Of a stretch of 64,000 bases of DNA, positions 50,659 to 59,273 are shown one piece after another. This stretch comes from Oceanococcus sp964629015 (GTDB taxonomy: Bacteria > Pseudomonadota > Gammaproteobacteria > Nevskiales > Oceanococcaceae), in assembly GCA_964629015.1 (NCBI GenBank), contig CAZVMN010000010.1:1-64000 (forward strand), written 5' to 3'. The notes beneath the pieces were generated by a model that saw nothing but the letters and a program-made list of their open reading frames with translations, did not search any database and was not told the DNA's origin. The stretch's first letter is position 1, and each line of letters begins with the position of its first letter. Both the position numbers and the translations under genes were made by a program.

Positions 50659-52017
50659 TTAGCGCGGTCGACGCGGTTTGTTGGCGCCACCCGAGCTGTT
50701 TTGCGCATTGTGTCCGTTGCCGCCCGCGCCACCGCCGCGCCGCCGCCGACGGCGTTGGCCTGCGGGGGCTGTGCTGTCGGCATTTTTGCGCGCGCCGGGT
50801 TGTCCGCTCTGGCCTTTGTTTTTTCCAGCCGCCGGTGCCTGACGACCGCGCCCTGGCTTGGGCGCATCGGCGGGGGTGCTGCGATCTTCGCGGATCAGAT
50901 AGTCATCAATCTTGAGCACGGGAATGTCGCGACCGAGCAATTTCTCGATGGCTTTGAGCTGCTTCAACTCCTCGCCGCAATACAACGACAAAGCTTCGCC
51001 TTCACAACCGGCGCGACCGGTACGGCCAATGCGATGCACATAGTCCTCGGCAACCATGGGCAATTCATAGTTGATGACGTGCGGCAACTCGCTGATGTCG
51101 ATGCCACGCGCGGCGATATCGGTGGCCACGAGCACGCGAATTTTGCGCGCTTTGAAGCCGGCCAACGCTTGTGTTCGCGCGTTCTGACTCTTGTTGCCGT
51201 GGATTGCCGCTGCGCTCAGGCCGTCGCCTTCGAGCTGCTTGCACAGGCGGTTGGCGCCATGTTTGGTGCGCGCGAAAACCAGAACCTGATACCAGTCATT
51301 GCGTTCGATCATCCAGGCCAGCAGTTCGCGCTTCTGGTCTTTGGGGACGCGGATTTTCTTTTGCTCGACGGTTTGCGCGGCTGAGTTGCGCGGCGCCACG
51401 TCGATTTCCACCGGGTCATGGACGATGCGCTGGGCCAGCTGACGGATCTCCGGCGAAAAGGTCGCCGAGAACATCAGGTTTTGGCGTTTCGGCGGGAGGA
51501 GTTTGAGGACCCGCTTGATGTCATGGATGAAGCCCATGTCGAGCATGCGGTCGGCTTCGTCCAGCACCAGGGTGTCGATGTCTTTGAGGCTCAAGTCGCC
51601 GCTGCCAGCCAGATCGAGCAGGCGACCAGGGGTTGCCACGATGATGTCGTGACGCTTGCGCAATTTCTGGATTTGTCCATGCGCGCTGACCCCGCCAAAG
51701 ATCACCACGGCGCGCTGCGGCAGGCCGCTGCCGTAGGTTTCGATTGAAGCGCCGATCTGCGCGGCGAGTTCGCGGGTCGGGGCCAGAATGAGCACCCGGG
51801 CGCGCGCGCTGTTGTCTTCGCGACGTGACAGGCGTTCCAGTATGGGTAGGGTGAAGGCTGCGGTTTTGCCGGTGCCGGTTTGGGCTGCAGCGAGTACGTC
51901 ACGGCCACTCAAAACAGCAGGAATGGCTTGAGCCTGGATGGGTGTCGGTTGGGTATAACCGGCGCGCGCAAGCGCGTCTTGAAGCTGAGAGTTCAGCTCC
52001 AGAGATTGGAAATTCAT
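50659..52017 (-). CDS. rhlE: ATP-dependent RNA helicase RhlE
   Basis: 452 residues. I start at MNFQSLELNSQLQDAL, with AGGAG before the ATG on the minus strand, because the ORF extends much further upstream without a family match. DEAD-box motifs are visible: AAQTGTGKTAAF (motif I), PTRELAAQI (Ia), VLDEADRMLDMGF (II), FSATF (III), ATDIAARGID (V) and HRIGRTGRAG (VI). The C-terminal tail is rich in Gly, Arg and Pro, as in RhlE, and probably binds RNA non-specifically. RhlE aids ribosome assembly and cold-stress RNA unwinding. Confidence 0.95.
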   Translation of the reverse strand: MNFQSLELNSQLQDALARAGYTQPTPIQAQAIPAVLSGRDVLAAAQTGTGKTAAFTLPILERLSRREDNSARARVLILAPTRELAAQIGASIETYGSGLPQRAVVIFGGVSAHGQIQKLRKRHDIIVATPGRLLDLAGSGDLSLKDIDTLVLDEADRMLDMGFIHDIKRVLKLLPPKRQNLMFSATFSPEIRQLAQRIVHDPVEIDVAPRNSAAQTVEQKKIRVPKDQKRELLAWMIERNDWYQVLVFARTKHGANRLCKQLEGDGLSAAAIHGNKSQNARTQALAGFKARKIRVLVATDIAARGIDISELPHVINYELPMVAEDYVHRIGRTGRAGCEGEALSLYCGEELKQLKAIEKLLGRDIPVLKIDDYLIREDRSTPADAPKPGRGRQAPAAGKNKGQSGQPGARKNADSTAPAGQRRRRRRGGGAGGNGHNAQNSSGGANKPRRPR

Positions 52018-52214
52018 GTTTACTCCTGAAGCCTTCCAGAGCGTCATGCGCCCCGATTCCGGTTCAGGCTTGGTGATTCCGCATTGCGGTAATGGGATGT
52101 GGTGCCGATACTGGGTGTTGGGCTGCCTGGGCAGCGATACATTCAGGACATCACCGGAGGATGTCGGGCACAACCGCACCAAGTCTACGCGGAACTGAAA
52201 GCTCTGTCATCACT

Positions 52215-53456
52215 ATGGAAAACGCCATGCAACCTGTGATCCACAACGATGCGGTCGTGTTCGGCTTGTTGGCAGCCACGCTGGCGCTGATTTTTTACAC
52301 CGCGAACAGCAAGTTTGCTCCGTTCAAGAAGTTCTACAGCTGGGTTCCGGCATTGCTGCTGTGCTACTTCATACCCGGTCTCTACAACACGCTGGGCTTG
52401 GTTGATGGCAATGTCTCGCAGGTTTACTACGTGGCCTCACGGTATCTGCTGCCCGCGACTTTGGTGTTGCTAACTTTGTCGATCGATTTGCCGGCGATCC
52501 GGCGGCTTGGCCCCAAGGCTGTGATCATGTTTTTTGCCGGGACCGCAGGCATCGTCATTGGCGGACCTGTGGCTATCGCGCTGTGGTCGGTGATTGCGCC
52601 TGATGTTGTAGATGGTGATGTGTGGCGCGGCATGGGGGCCTTGGCCGGAAGTTGGATCGGTGGCGGCGCCAACATGGCGTCGATGAAGGAAATCTTCGGT
52701 GTCGACGGTAACTTGTTCGGCATGATGGTGGCGGTGGATGTGATCGTCGCCAACATCTGGATGGCTGTGCTGCTGTGGATGGCGGCGCGCGCGGATCGGC
52801 TCGACAGCGCACGCGGAGCGGATGTGTCCGGATTGCTTGATCTGCGCCGGCGCGTGGAAGCGTTCGAAGCCGAACATAGCCGTGTGACCAGCTTCAACGA
52901 TCTGATCTACATGCTGGGGATCGCCTTCGGGGTGACCGCCTTGTCGCACGCGCTGGCCGCGCCTCTAGCGGGCTGGTTTGATCAGTTTGCCTGGGCGCAG
53001 CGCTTTTCCCTGACCAGTTCATTCTTCTGGTTGATTGTGCTTGCGACCACCATCGGTCTGTGTCTGTCGTTCACCCGCTGGCGTCAATTTGAGGGGGCTG
53101 GGGCGTCCAAGATCGGTTCGGTCATGCTCTATATTTTGGTTGCGTCCATTGGTTTGCACATGGACTTGCGCACGATCTTCAGCAACCCGGGTTTGTTTGG
53201 GGTGGGTATGACATGGATGGCGGTGCACGCGGCGTTCATTCTGATCACAGCGAAGGTGATCAAAGCGCCCACGTTCTATCTGGCGGTGGGCAGCCAGGCC
53301 AACGTCGGTGGGGCAGCCAGCGCACCGGTGGTGGCCAGTGCTTTCCATCCGTCCCTGGCTCCGGTCGGTGTGTTGCTGGCGGTCTTGGGTTACGCCGTCG
53401 GCACCTACGCGGCGTGGTTGTGCGCCCAGCTCATGCGTATTGCGGTGGGGCAGTGA
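52215..53456 (+). CDS. DUF819-family integral membrane protein
   Basis: 413 residues with ten to twelve transmembrane helices. The GSWIGGGANMASMKEIFGVDG loop and the second-half VGSQANVGGAASAPVVASAF repeat an inverted-topology motif typical of DUF819 (YjcL-like) transporters. The start ATG at 52215 is chosen over 52227. The substrate is unknown. The stop overlaps the selO start (TGATG), so the two products are made together. Confidence 0.88.
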   Translation: MENAMQPVIHNDAVVFGLLAATLALIFYTANSKFAPFKKFYSWVPALLLCYFIPGLYNTLGLVDGNVSQVYYVASRYLLPATLVLLTLSIDLPAIRRLGPKAVIMFFAGTAGIVIGGPVAIALWSVIAPDVVDGDVWRGMGALAGSWIGGGANMASMKEIFGVDGNLFGMMVAVDVIVANIWMAVLLWMAARADRLDSARGADVSGLLDLRRRVEAFEAEHSRVTSFNDLIYMLGIAFGVTALSHALAAPLAGWFDQFAWAQRFSLTSSFFWLIVLATTIGLCLSFTRWRQFEGAGASKIGSVMLYILVASIGLHMDLRTIFSNPGLFGVGMTWMAVHAAFILITAKVIKAPTFYLAVGSQANVGGAASAPVVASAFHPSLAPVGVLLAVLGYAVGTYAAWLCAQLMRIAVGQ

Positions 53457-55048
53457 TGAAGGGCCATTTCGACAACCGTTTCCTGAAGCAACTGCCGGCG
53501 GATGCACTCGAAGACAACCGGCCACGGCAGGTTTTTGGTGCGGCGTATTCACGGGTGGCGGCCACCCCGGTGAGCGCACCGCACATGCTGGCGTGGTCAT
53601 CCGCCATGGGCGAGGTGCTGGGGATAGAAAAGCCGCAGTCGGATGCTGATCCCTGGGTGCAGGCCCTGGCGGGCAATCAGCTTATGCCCGGCATGCAGAG
53701 CTATGCCATGTGTTACGGCGGCCATCAGTTTGGCAATTGGGCCGGGCAACTGGGTGACGGCCGTGCTTTGGGTCTGGGGGAATGGGTCGCGCCGGATGGC
53801 CGGCACTGGGAAATGCAGCTCAAAGGTGCGGGCACAACGCCCTACTCACGTGGTGCGGATGGCCGTGCCGTGCTGCGCTCCTCGTTGCGCGAATATTTAT
53901 GCAGCGAAGCGATGCATGCGCTGGGTGTGCCAACCACGCGCGCCTTGTCCCTGCTCACCAGCGGTGATCAGGTTGTGCGCGACATGTTTTATGACGGTCG
54001 CCCGCAAGCCGAACCGGGCGCAATCGTGTGTCGAGTTGCACCGTCGTTTTTGCGCTTCGGAACCTTTGAGCTCCCCGCATCGCGCGGCGATACCGAGTTG
54101 CTGCAAGCGCTGGTCGATTACACCGTGCGCGCCCACTTCTCGGAGTTTGCCAGCCCGGCTGCGATCGACATCGCGGGTTGGTTTGGTGAGGTCTGCGCGC
54201 GCACCGCAAAGTTGATGGTCGAGTGGATGCGGGTGGGTTTCGTGCATGGCGTGATGAACACCGACAACATGTCGATCCATGGCTTGACCATCGATTACGG
54301 TCCCTATGGTTGGTTGGAACCTTACGATTTGGACTGGACCCCCAACACCACGGATGCGCAGGGGCGGCGCTATGCGTTTGGGCGTCAGCCGGGCATCGCG
54401 CAGTGGAATTTGGCCGCGTTGGGGCAGGCGCTGAACGTGCTGGAAAAGAATACCGAGGCTTTGCAGCAAAGTTTGAATCGCTACGGCGAGGTCTTCCATG
54501 AGGAATACGGGCGTTGCTTTGCCGCCAAACTGGGTTTATCCACGCTAACGCATGATGATGCCTTGCTGCTGGATCTGTTCCGTTGCATGGCGCGACAGGA
54601 AACCGACTACTGTCTGACCTTTCGTTTGCTTGCCAATCTGCCCTTGCCTGATGGGTCGCAAACCGTGCTCACCGATGCCGAGCTTCAGACCTGTCTTGAG
54701 ACGTTGTCGCCAGCGTTCTATAGCCCGGCCAGTCAACAGGGCGAGAGCGCTGAGGCGTGGCGTGCGTGGTTTTCGAGTTATGCCCAGCGCCTTGCGCGCG
54801 ATGGCTTGCCAGGTGATGAGCGCCGCGCGGCAATGAATGCGGTCAATCCCTTGTATGTGCCGCGCAATTATCTCGCTCAGCAGGCCATTGAAGCGGCGAC
54901 GGCTGGTGATACGGAGCCGCTGCAGAAATTGGCCGCCGTGTTGAGCAATCCGTATGAGGATCAGCCGGGTTGCGAGCAGTTTGCCCAACGCCGGCCGGAT
55001 TGGGCGCGCGACAAAGCCGGGTGTTCGGCTTTGTCGTGCAGTTCCTGA
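53456..55048 (+). CDS. selO: Protein adenylyltransferase SelO (YdiU)
   Basis: 530 residues. SelO is a pseudokinase that transfers AMP, not phosphate, to Ser, Thr and Tyr of proteins, including redox proteins. The nucleotide-binding features QLGDGRALGLGE and QLKGAGTTPYSRGADGRAVLRSS and the catalytic-loop-like HGVMNTDNMSIHGLTIDYGPYG are present. The C-terminus ends LSCSS: the Cys is third from the end, the place of selenocysteine in animal SelO, and a second Cys lies four residues before. Coupled to the DUF819 gene. Confidence 0.95.
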   Translation: MKGHFDNRFLKQLPADALEDNRPRQVFGAAYSRVAATPVSAPHMLAWSSAMGEVLGIEKPQSDADPWVQALAGNQLMPGMQSYAMCYGGHQFGNWAGQLGDGRALGLGEWVAPDGRHWEMQLKGAGTTPYSRGADGRAVLRSSLREYLCSEAMHALGVPTTRALSLLTSGDQVVRDMFYDGRPQAEPGAIVCRVAPSFLRFGTFELPASRGDTELLQALVDYTVRAHFSEFASPAAIDIAGWFGEVCARTAKLMVEWMRVGFVHGVMNTDNMSIHGLTIDYGPYGWLEPYDLDWTPNTTDAQGRRYAFGRQPGIAQWNLAALGQALNVLEKNTEALQQSLNRYGEVFHEEYGRCFAAKLGLSTLTHDDALLLDLFRCMARQETDYCLTFRLLANLPLPDGSQTVLTDAELQTCLETLSPAFYSPASQQGESAEAWRAWFSSYAQRLARDGLPGDERRAAMNAVNPLYVPRNYLAQQAIEAATAGDTEPLQKLAAVLSNPYEDQPGCEQFAQRRPDWARDKAGCSALSCSS

Positions 55049-55052
55049 TCAG

Positions 55053-55075
55053 AGCGGCTTCGGATCGAAGCCGCT
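55053..55075. repeat. Intergenic stem-loop resembling a REP element
   Basis: AGCGGCTTCG and CGAAGCCGCT form a perfect 10-bp stem with a 3-nt loop (GAT). It lies in the 40-bp gap between two converging genes, selO and the peroxiredoxin. There is no T tract. It resembles the GAGCGGCTTC/GAAGCCGCTC repeats common in gammaproteobacterial intergenic space, but only this copy is visible here. Confidence 0.6.
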
Positions 55076-55088
55076 CCACACACAGGTG

Positions 55089-55745
55089 TTACCCGCCTGG
55101 CATTTTGGTGGTGCGCAGGTAGGGGAGCTTGATGTCGATGGCGCCGAATTTTTCTTCCGCTGCGGCATTGTCGAGCGACAACGCAACGATCACATCCTGG
55201 CCCTGTGCCCAGTTTGCTGGCGTGGCGATCGGCACGCCATAAGTGGCCTGCAGGGCGTCCAGCGCACGCAGTACTTCGGCGAAGTTGCGTCCCACCGACA
55301 TCGGGTAGGTCATCGACAGCTGTAGCTTCTTATCAGGGCTGAAGATGAAAACCACGCGGACGCTGGCGGAATCTGCCGCGGTGCGACCGTCTGGCAGGTA
55401 TGCATCTGCTGGCAGCATGTCGAGCGCTTTGGAGACGCTCAGCGATTCATCGGCAATGATCGGGAAATGCGCTGGGGCGCCACCAAACGATTCGATGTCG
55501 GCTTTCCACTGTTTGTGTTCATCGACGCCGTCGACGGATAGGCCGATCACCTTGGTGTTGCGCTTTTCCCACTCCGCTGCGAGCTGAGCCACCGCGCTGA
55601 ATTCCGTAGTGCACACCGGGGTGAAATCTTTGGGGTGGCTGAACAATATGGTCCAGTTATCACCGATAAAGTCGTGCAGCTTGAAATTGCCCTGGTCTGT
55701 TTCCAGATCCAGATTGGGGACGATGTCATTGATGCGTAGAGCCAT
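55089..55745 (-). CDS. 1-Cys peroxiredoxin (Prx6 family)
   Basis: 218 residues from the ATG at 55745, which has AAGGACAGGA upstream. The peroxidatic motif PVCTTEFSAV (TxxC type with the HPKDFTPVCTTE stretch) and the long C-terminal part (ATPANWAQGQDVIVAL) mark the Prx6 subfamily, where one Cys reduces peroxides. It stands on the minus strand, divergent from a PAS kinase gene, in a very AT-rich upstream region. Confidence 0.92.
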   Translation of the reverse strand: MALRINDIVPNLDLETDQGNFKLHDFIGDNWTILFSHPKDFTPVCTTEFSAVAQLAAEWEKRNTKVIGLSVDGVDEHKQWKADIESFGGAPAHFPIIADESLSVSKALDMLPADAYLPDGRTAADSASVRVVFIFSPDKKLQLSMTYPMSVGRNFAEVLRALDALQATYGVPIATPANWAQGQDVIVALSLDNAAAEEKFGAIDIKLPYLRTTKMPGG

Positions 55746-55835
55746 TTTCCTGTCCTTTTGAAAGCGGTTGAGGGGCACCGCGAGCTTGCGTGCTTGAGAT
55801 CAACATTAAGCGCTGCCGGCCTCTTATGCAAATCA

Positions 55836-55841
55836 ATTATA
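55836..55841 (-). promoter_or_regulatory. Candidate -10 element (TATAAT) for the peroxiredoxin gene
   Basis: A perfect TATAAT on the minus strand, about 90 bp upstream of the peroxiredoxin ATG. No good -35 hexamer lies 17 bp further upstream, but the region is AT-rich and contains an ATAGAT-type half site. That would fit activator-dependent control, for example by OxyR, but this is a guess. Confidence 0.35.
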
Positions 55842-56010
55842 TCTATATTCAATATTGTTTATTTGAATGACGTGTCCTGTCACATAGCCACCCGGCGGTA
55901 GATTCTTTTCATCCAGCAAAGGCTTTGTGACCGAAACACGCGCACGCCGTTCCTATCGGCGCACGAAAATTGCACGACTTGCCCGTTCCGTTCCTGGGTG
56001 GTGAGACGTT

Positions 56011-57549
56011 ATGGCCGTTGTGCAGGGTGCTCTCGAGGCGAAAAATCTGCCCTCAGCCGCGTCACATCCCGAGGACGTCGGGCTTTATCAACGCTTGGTC
56101 GAGAGTGTCAGCGACTACGCCATTTATATGCTCACTTGCGATGGCACCGTCACGAGTTGGAATCTCGGTGCTGAACGCGTCAAGGGTTACCGTGCCGAGG
56201 AGATCGTCGGTCGCAATTTTGAGCTCTTTTACACGGCTGAGGATCGTGCGTTAAACAAGCCTCAGCGTACGCTCTCCATCGCGTCCAAGGACGGCCGCTT
56301 CGAGGACAAGGCTTGGCGTGTGCGGAAAAACGGGGACCTATTTCGGGCCCATGTCATAGTCGATGCGATCTACGACGACGATGGCGGGCTCACGGGTTTT
56401 GCCAAGATCACCCGTGACATCAGCGAAGAGTGGGAGAAAGAACGGCAACTGATAGAGAGCGAACGGCGGTTTCGCATGCTTGTTTCCGGGGTGACCGACT
56501 ACGCCATCTACATGCTGTCGCTGGATGGTCACATTTCCAGTTGGAATGCCGGCGCGGAGCGCTTCAAAAACTACTCCGAGGAAGAAGTACTGGGGCGTCA
56601 TTTCTCGATGTTCTATACCCAGGAAGACCGTACCAATGAGAAACCCGACCGCGCACTGAAAACCGCTTTGGAGAGTGGGCGTTTCGAGGATGAGGGTTGG
56701 CGTGTGCGCAAGGATGGTCGTGCCTTCTGGGCACACGTCATCATTGACCTCATTCGCGATGAGCAGGGTCGGCCCGCCGGTTTCGCCAAAATTACCCGTG
56801 ACATGTCGGATCGGCGCGAGGCGGAGTTACGGCTGAAGAATTTGTCGCGCAGCAATCAGGAGCTCGAGCAGTTTGTGCAAATCGCCTCCCACGACTTGCG
56901 CGAACCGTTGCGAAAGATTCTGTCCTTCTCGGGGTTGCTTGCCGCGGAGACTCAGGGGCAGCTCAGCGAAGAGGGCAAGCTCTACCTTTCCAGCATTTCG
57001 TCAGCGACACAGCGCATGCAGGCGTTGCTCGGCAGCCTGCTCAGCCTCTCACGCGTCACCACACACGGTCAGGCATTTGCCGCTTGCGATCTCAACAGTG
57101 TGCTGAGCGACGTGTTGTCGGACCTGGCTTTGCTCATTCAGGAGAAAGGCGCGCGATGTGAGATTCACAACTTACCCACGATTGAGGCAGATGGCGCACA
57201 GATGCGCCAGCTGTTTCAGAATTTGATCGGGAATTCCCTGAAATACGCCCGCGATGATGTCGAGCCACGAATCACGGTACGTGAGCTGGCCACCAACCAA
57301 GCGAGTATCGCGACCATCGCTGTTTCGGATAACGGTATTGGTTTCGATCCACAATATGTCGACCGCATATTCGGTGTGTTTCAACGCCTGCACACCCGGG
57401 ATGCCTATGAGGGCGCGGGGATAGGCCTGTCTGTGTGTCAGAGGATTTGTCAGCGTCACAAAGGTGATATCGGAGCCAACGCCAAGCTCGGCGTCGGGGC
57501 CAACTTCACCGTGAGCTTGCCGCGTGAACAACGGAAAACGGTCGAATGA
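56011..57549 (+). CDS. Cytoplasmic PAS-PAS hybrid-free sensor histidine kinase
   Basis: 512 residues. Two similar PAS/PAC units cover about residues 30-145 and 155-270, each with the SWN-GAER-K motif and a FAKITRD end. A short coiled coil leads to HisKA (IASHDLREPLRKI) and HATPase_c with SDNGIGFD and GAGIGLSVCQRI. No transmembrane segment is present, so it senses cytoplasmic signals such as redox or oxygen, though no haem or flavin residue can be named. The ATGA overlap with the next receiver gene shows that the pair is a two-component unit. Confidence 0.92.
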   Translation: MAVVQGALEAKNLPSAASHPEDVGLYQRLVESVSDYAIYMLTCDGTVTSWNLGAERVKGYRAEEIVGRNFELFYTAEDRALNKPQRTLSIASKDGRFEDKAWRVRKNGDLFRAHVIVDAIYDDDGGLTGFAKITRDISEEWEKERQLIESERRFRMLVSGVTDYAIYMLSLDGHISSWNAGAERFKNYSEEEVLGRHFSMFYTQEDRTNEKPDRALKTALESGRFEDEGWRVRKDGRAFWAHVIIDLIRDEQGRPAGFAKITRDMSDRREAELRLKNLSRSNQELEQFVQIASHDLREPLRKILSFSGLLAAETQGQLSEEGKLYLSSISSATQRMQALLGSLLSLSRVTTHGQAFAACDLNSVLSDVLSDLALLIQEKGARCEIHNLPTIEADGAQMRQLFQNLIGNSLKYARDDVEPRITVRELATNQASIATIAVSDNGIGFDPQYVDRIFGVFQRLHTRDAYEGAGIGLSVCQRICQRHKGDIGANAKLGVGANFTVSLPREQRKTVE

Positions 57550-57932
57550 ATGCCAAGGTGGCCATCGTCGAAGACGATCCGGACGACATCCTGCTGTTCC
57601 GTAAAGTGATGTCCGTGTTGGGTCGTGATGACTTGGCGCTCAACATCATGCGCGATGGTGCGCAGTTCATGAGCTGGCTCGATGATCAAACGGTTCCACC
57701 ACGATTGGTGCTGCTGGATCTCAATTTGCCTCGCATGAGTGGGGGCGAAGTGCTGGAAGCCATGGCGCGACGCTGTTGTGATTGGCCGATTGTCGTGTAC
57801 TCCACCTCGGAAGACGCTCGCGAACGGGAGCGTTGTCTGGCTTTGGGGGCGCGAGAATTTGTCAGCAAACCCGCGTCGTTTGAAAATCTGGTGGCTGTTT
57901 TGGGCGACCTCCTGGAGCGTTACCTTGCGTAA
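57546..57932 (+). CDS. Stand-alone receiver-domain response regulator
   Basis: 128 residues, a single REC domain like Rcp1. Acidic pocket EDDPDD at the N-terminus, phospho-acceptor Asp in VLLDLNLP, Thr/Ser in YSTSE and the conserved Lys in FVSKP. No output domain, so it acts by protein contact or passes phosphate on. Its start overlaps the kinase stop (ATGA), and its stop overlaps the next receiver. Confidence 0.92.
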   Translation: MNAKVAIVEDDPDDILLFRKVMSVLGRDDLALNIMRDGAQFMSWLDDQTVPPRLVLLDLNLPRMSGGEVLEAMARRCCDWPIVVYSTSEDARERERCLALGAREFVSKPASFENLVAVLGDLLERYLA

Positions 57933-58329
57933 ACCGTTAAAGCTGCTTTTGGTTGAAGATGACGCCGAAGATGCGCTGATTTTCAAAGCGCATTTGCCGT
58001 CCGGATTTCACTTTGACCGCGCCAGCGATTGTTACGAGGCGCGACGTCTGATGCAGCAGACGCGTCACGATGTCTTGTTCGTCGACTATTACTTGGGTGC
58101 GGAAAGCGGTCTGGGATTCATACGCGCCTTACGAGAGTCTGGCAGCAGCGTGGCGATCGTGTTGCTCAGTGGGCTGGATATCGAAGCGCTGGGTGAAAAT
58201 GCTCTTTTGGCCGGCGCCACAGACTTTCTTGCCAAGGACGAATTGAACGCGGTAAACATTGAGCGCATCGCCCGATGGGCCTTGGTGCGGCAACATGTTC
58301 AGACGTTGCAGGAACGCATGGCCAAGTAA
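57925..58329 (+). CDS. Second stand-alone receiver-domain protein
   Basis: 134 residues from a TTG start with GGAG seven bases upstream; it overlaps the preceding stop by 8 bp. REC features: EDDAED pocket, phospho-acceptor Asp in VLFVDYYLG, SGLD in place of the usual Ser/Thr strand, and Lys in FLAKDE. A C-terminal helix extends past the domain. It probably receives phosphate from the same kinase or from the first receiver. The longer in-frame extension upstream of 57925 has no family match. Confidence 0.85.
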   Translation: MRKPLKLLLVEDDAEDALIFKAHLPSGFHFDRASDCYEARRLMQQTRHDVLFVDYYLGAESGLGFIRALRESGSSVAIVLLSGLDIEALGENALLAGATDFLAKDELNAVNIERIARWALVRQHVQTLQERMAK

Positions 58330-58358
58330 CGCGGTATATCCGCCAACGAGGAGTATGG

Positions 58359-59129
58359 ATGCCTCCACAGCCTGATGAGACTTTACCCATAGCGGCGCCT
58401 TGTCGTGCGGTGGTTTGGTCGGCACCTCTGACTTGGGTGCGTCTGGGCTTTGCCGATGTGCGAAGGGCGCCCCGAGCGAGCTTGTTTTATGGCCTGGTCA
58501 TGCTCGTGCTGAGTTACGCGATGACTGCCGCCGCTTGGTACTTTGGCAGGGTTGGTATCTATATCGGGGTGATGAGCGGTTTGGTTTTTCTTGGCCCGGT
58601 ACTGGCCCTGCGCTTGTATGTCATCAGCTACCGGCTAGAGCGCGGTCAGCCGGTTGGTTTCGCCCAGACATTTCGCGACGCGGCGGGCGCTTTTGGAGAT
58701 GTCATGGTGTTTGCCCTGGTGTTGTTGGTGGTGGCCCTGGTTTGGGCGCGCGCTGCCACCATGGTTCATGTGTTTTTCCCCATTGGTGGCGATGCCGATC
58801 TGCTCGGGTGGCTGCGTTTCCTGGGTATCGGCAGCGCCATCGGTGCACTGTTCTGCAGCGTTATTTTCATGGCCAGCGCCTTCTCTTTGCCCATGCTGAT
58901 GGACAAACGCTGCGACACGGTCACCGCCATCGTTTCCAGCGTGAACGCCGCGTTGCGCAACAAAGCCGCGATGCTGTGCTGGGCCTTGTGTATCCTGGCT
59001 TTGATGTTGGTCGGCATGGCCACGGCTTATCTGGCCTTGGTGGTGATTTTGCCCGCTTTGGGGCACGCCGCGTGGCACGGCTACCGGGCCACCCTCGACA
59101 CGCAAGCATGGCCTGACAGGCTGTCTTGA
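58359..59129 (+). CDS. DUF2189-family membrane protein
   Basis: 256 residues from the ATG with GAGGAG five bases upstream. Six transmembrane helices are predicted (for example SLFYGLVMLVLSYAMTAAAW and DVMVFALVLLVVALVWARA). The N-terminal VRLGFADVRRAPRASLFYG and YVISYRLERGQPV are typical of DUF2189, a family of unknown function. It lies 29 bp after the second receiver and may share its operon. Confidence 0.82.
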   Translation: MPPQPDETLPIAAPCRAVVWSAPLTWVRLGFADVRRAPRASLFYGLVMLVLSYAMTAAAWYFGRVGIYIGVMSGLVFLGPVLALRLYVISYRLERGQPVGFAQTFRDAAGAFGDVMVFALVLLVVALVWARAATMVHVFFPIGGDADLLGWLRFLGIGSAIGALFCSVIFMASAFSLPMLMDKRCDTVTAIVSSVNAALRNKAAMLCWALCILALMLVGMATAYLALVVILPALGHAAWHGYRATLDTQAWPDRLS

Positions 59130-59273
59130 TTCGCCGCTTGCGAATGCGGGCTCCTGGCGTCGGCAGGTTTGCATTGACGCGGCGTGGTTGGCAGTTCCAT
59201 CATGAGCTGAGGACAATGCGCTTGCGCAGATATCCTGCACGGAAGCCAAGAAAAAATCACAATGGAGGCGGAC

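Noticed and set aside
52018..52182. N-terminal extension of the RhlE gene
   Set aside because: The extra 55 codons have no family similarity, and a strong AGGAG lies directly before the ATG at 52017.
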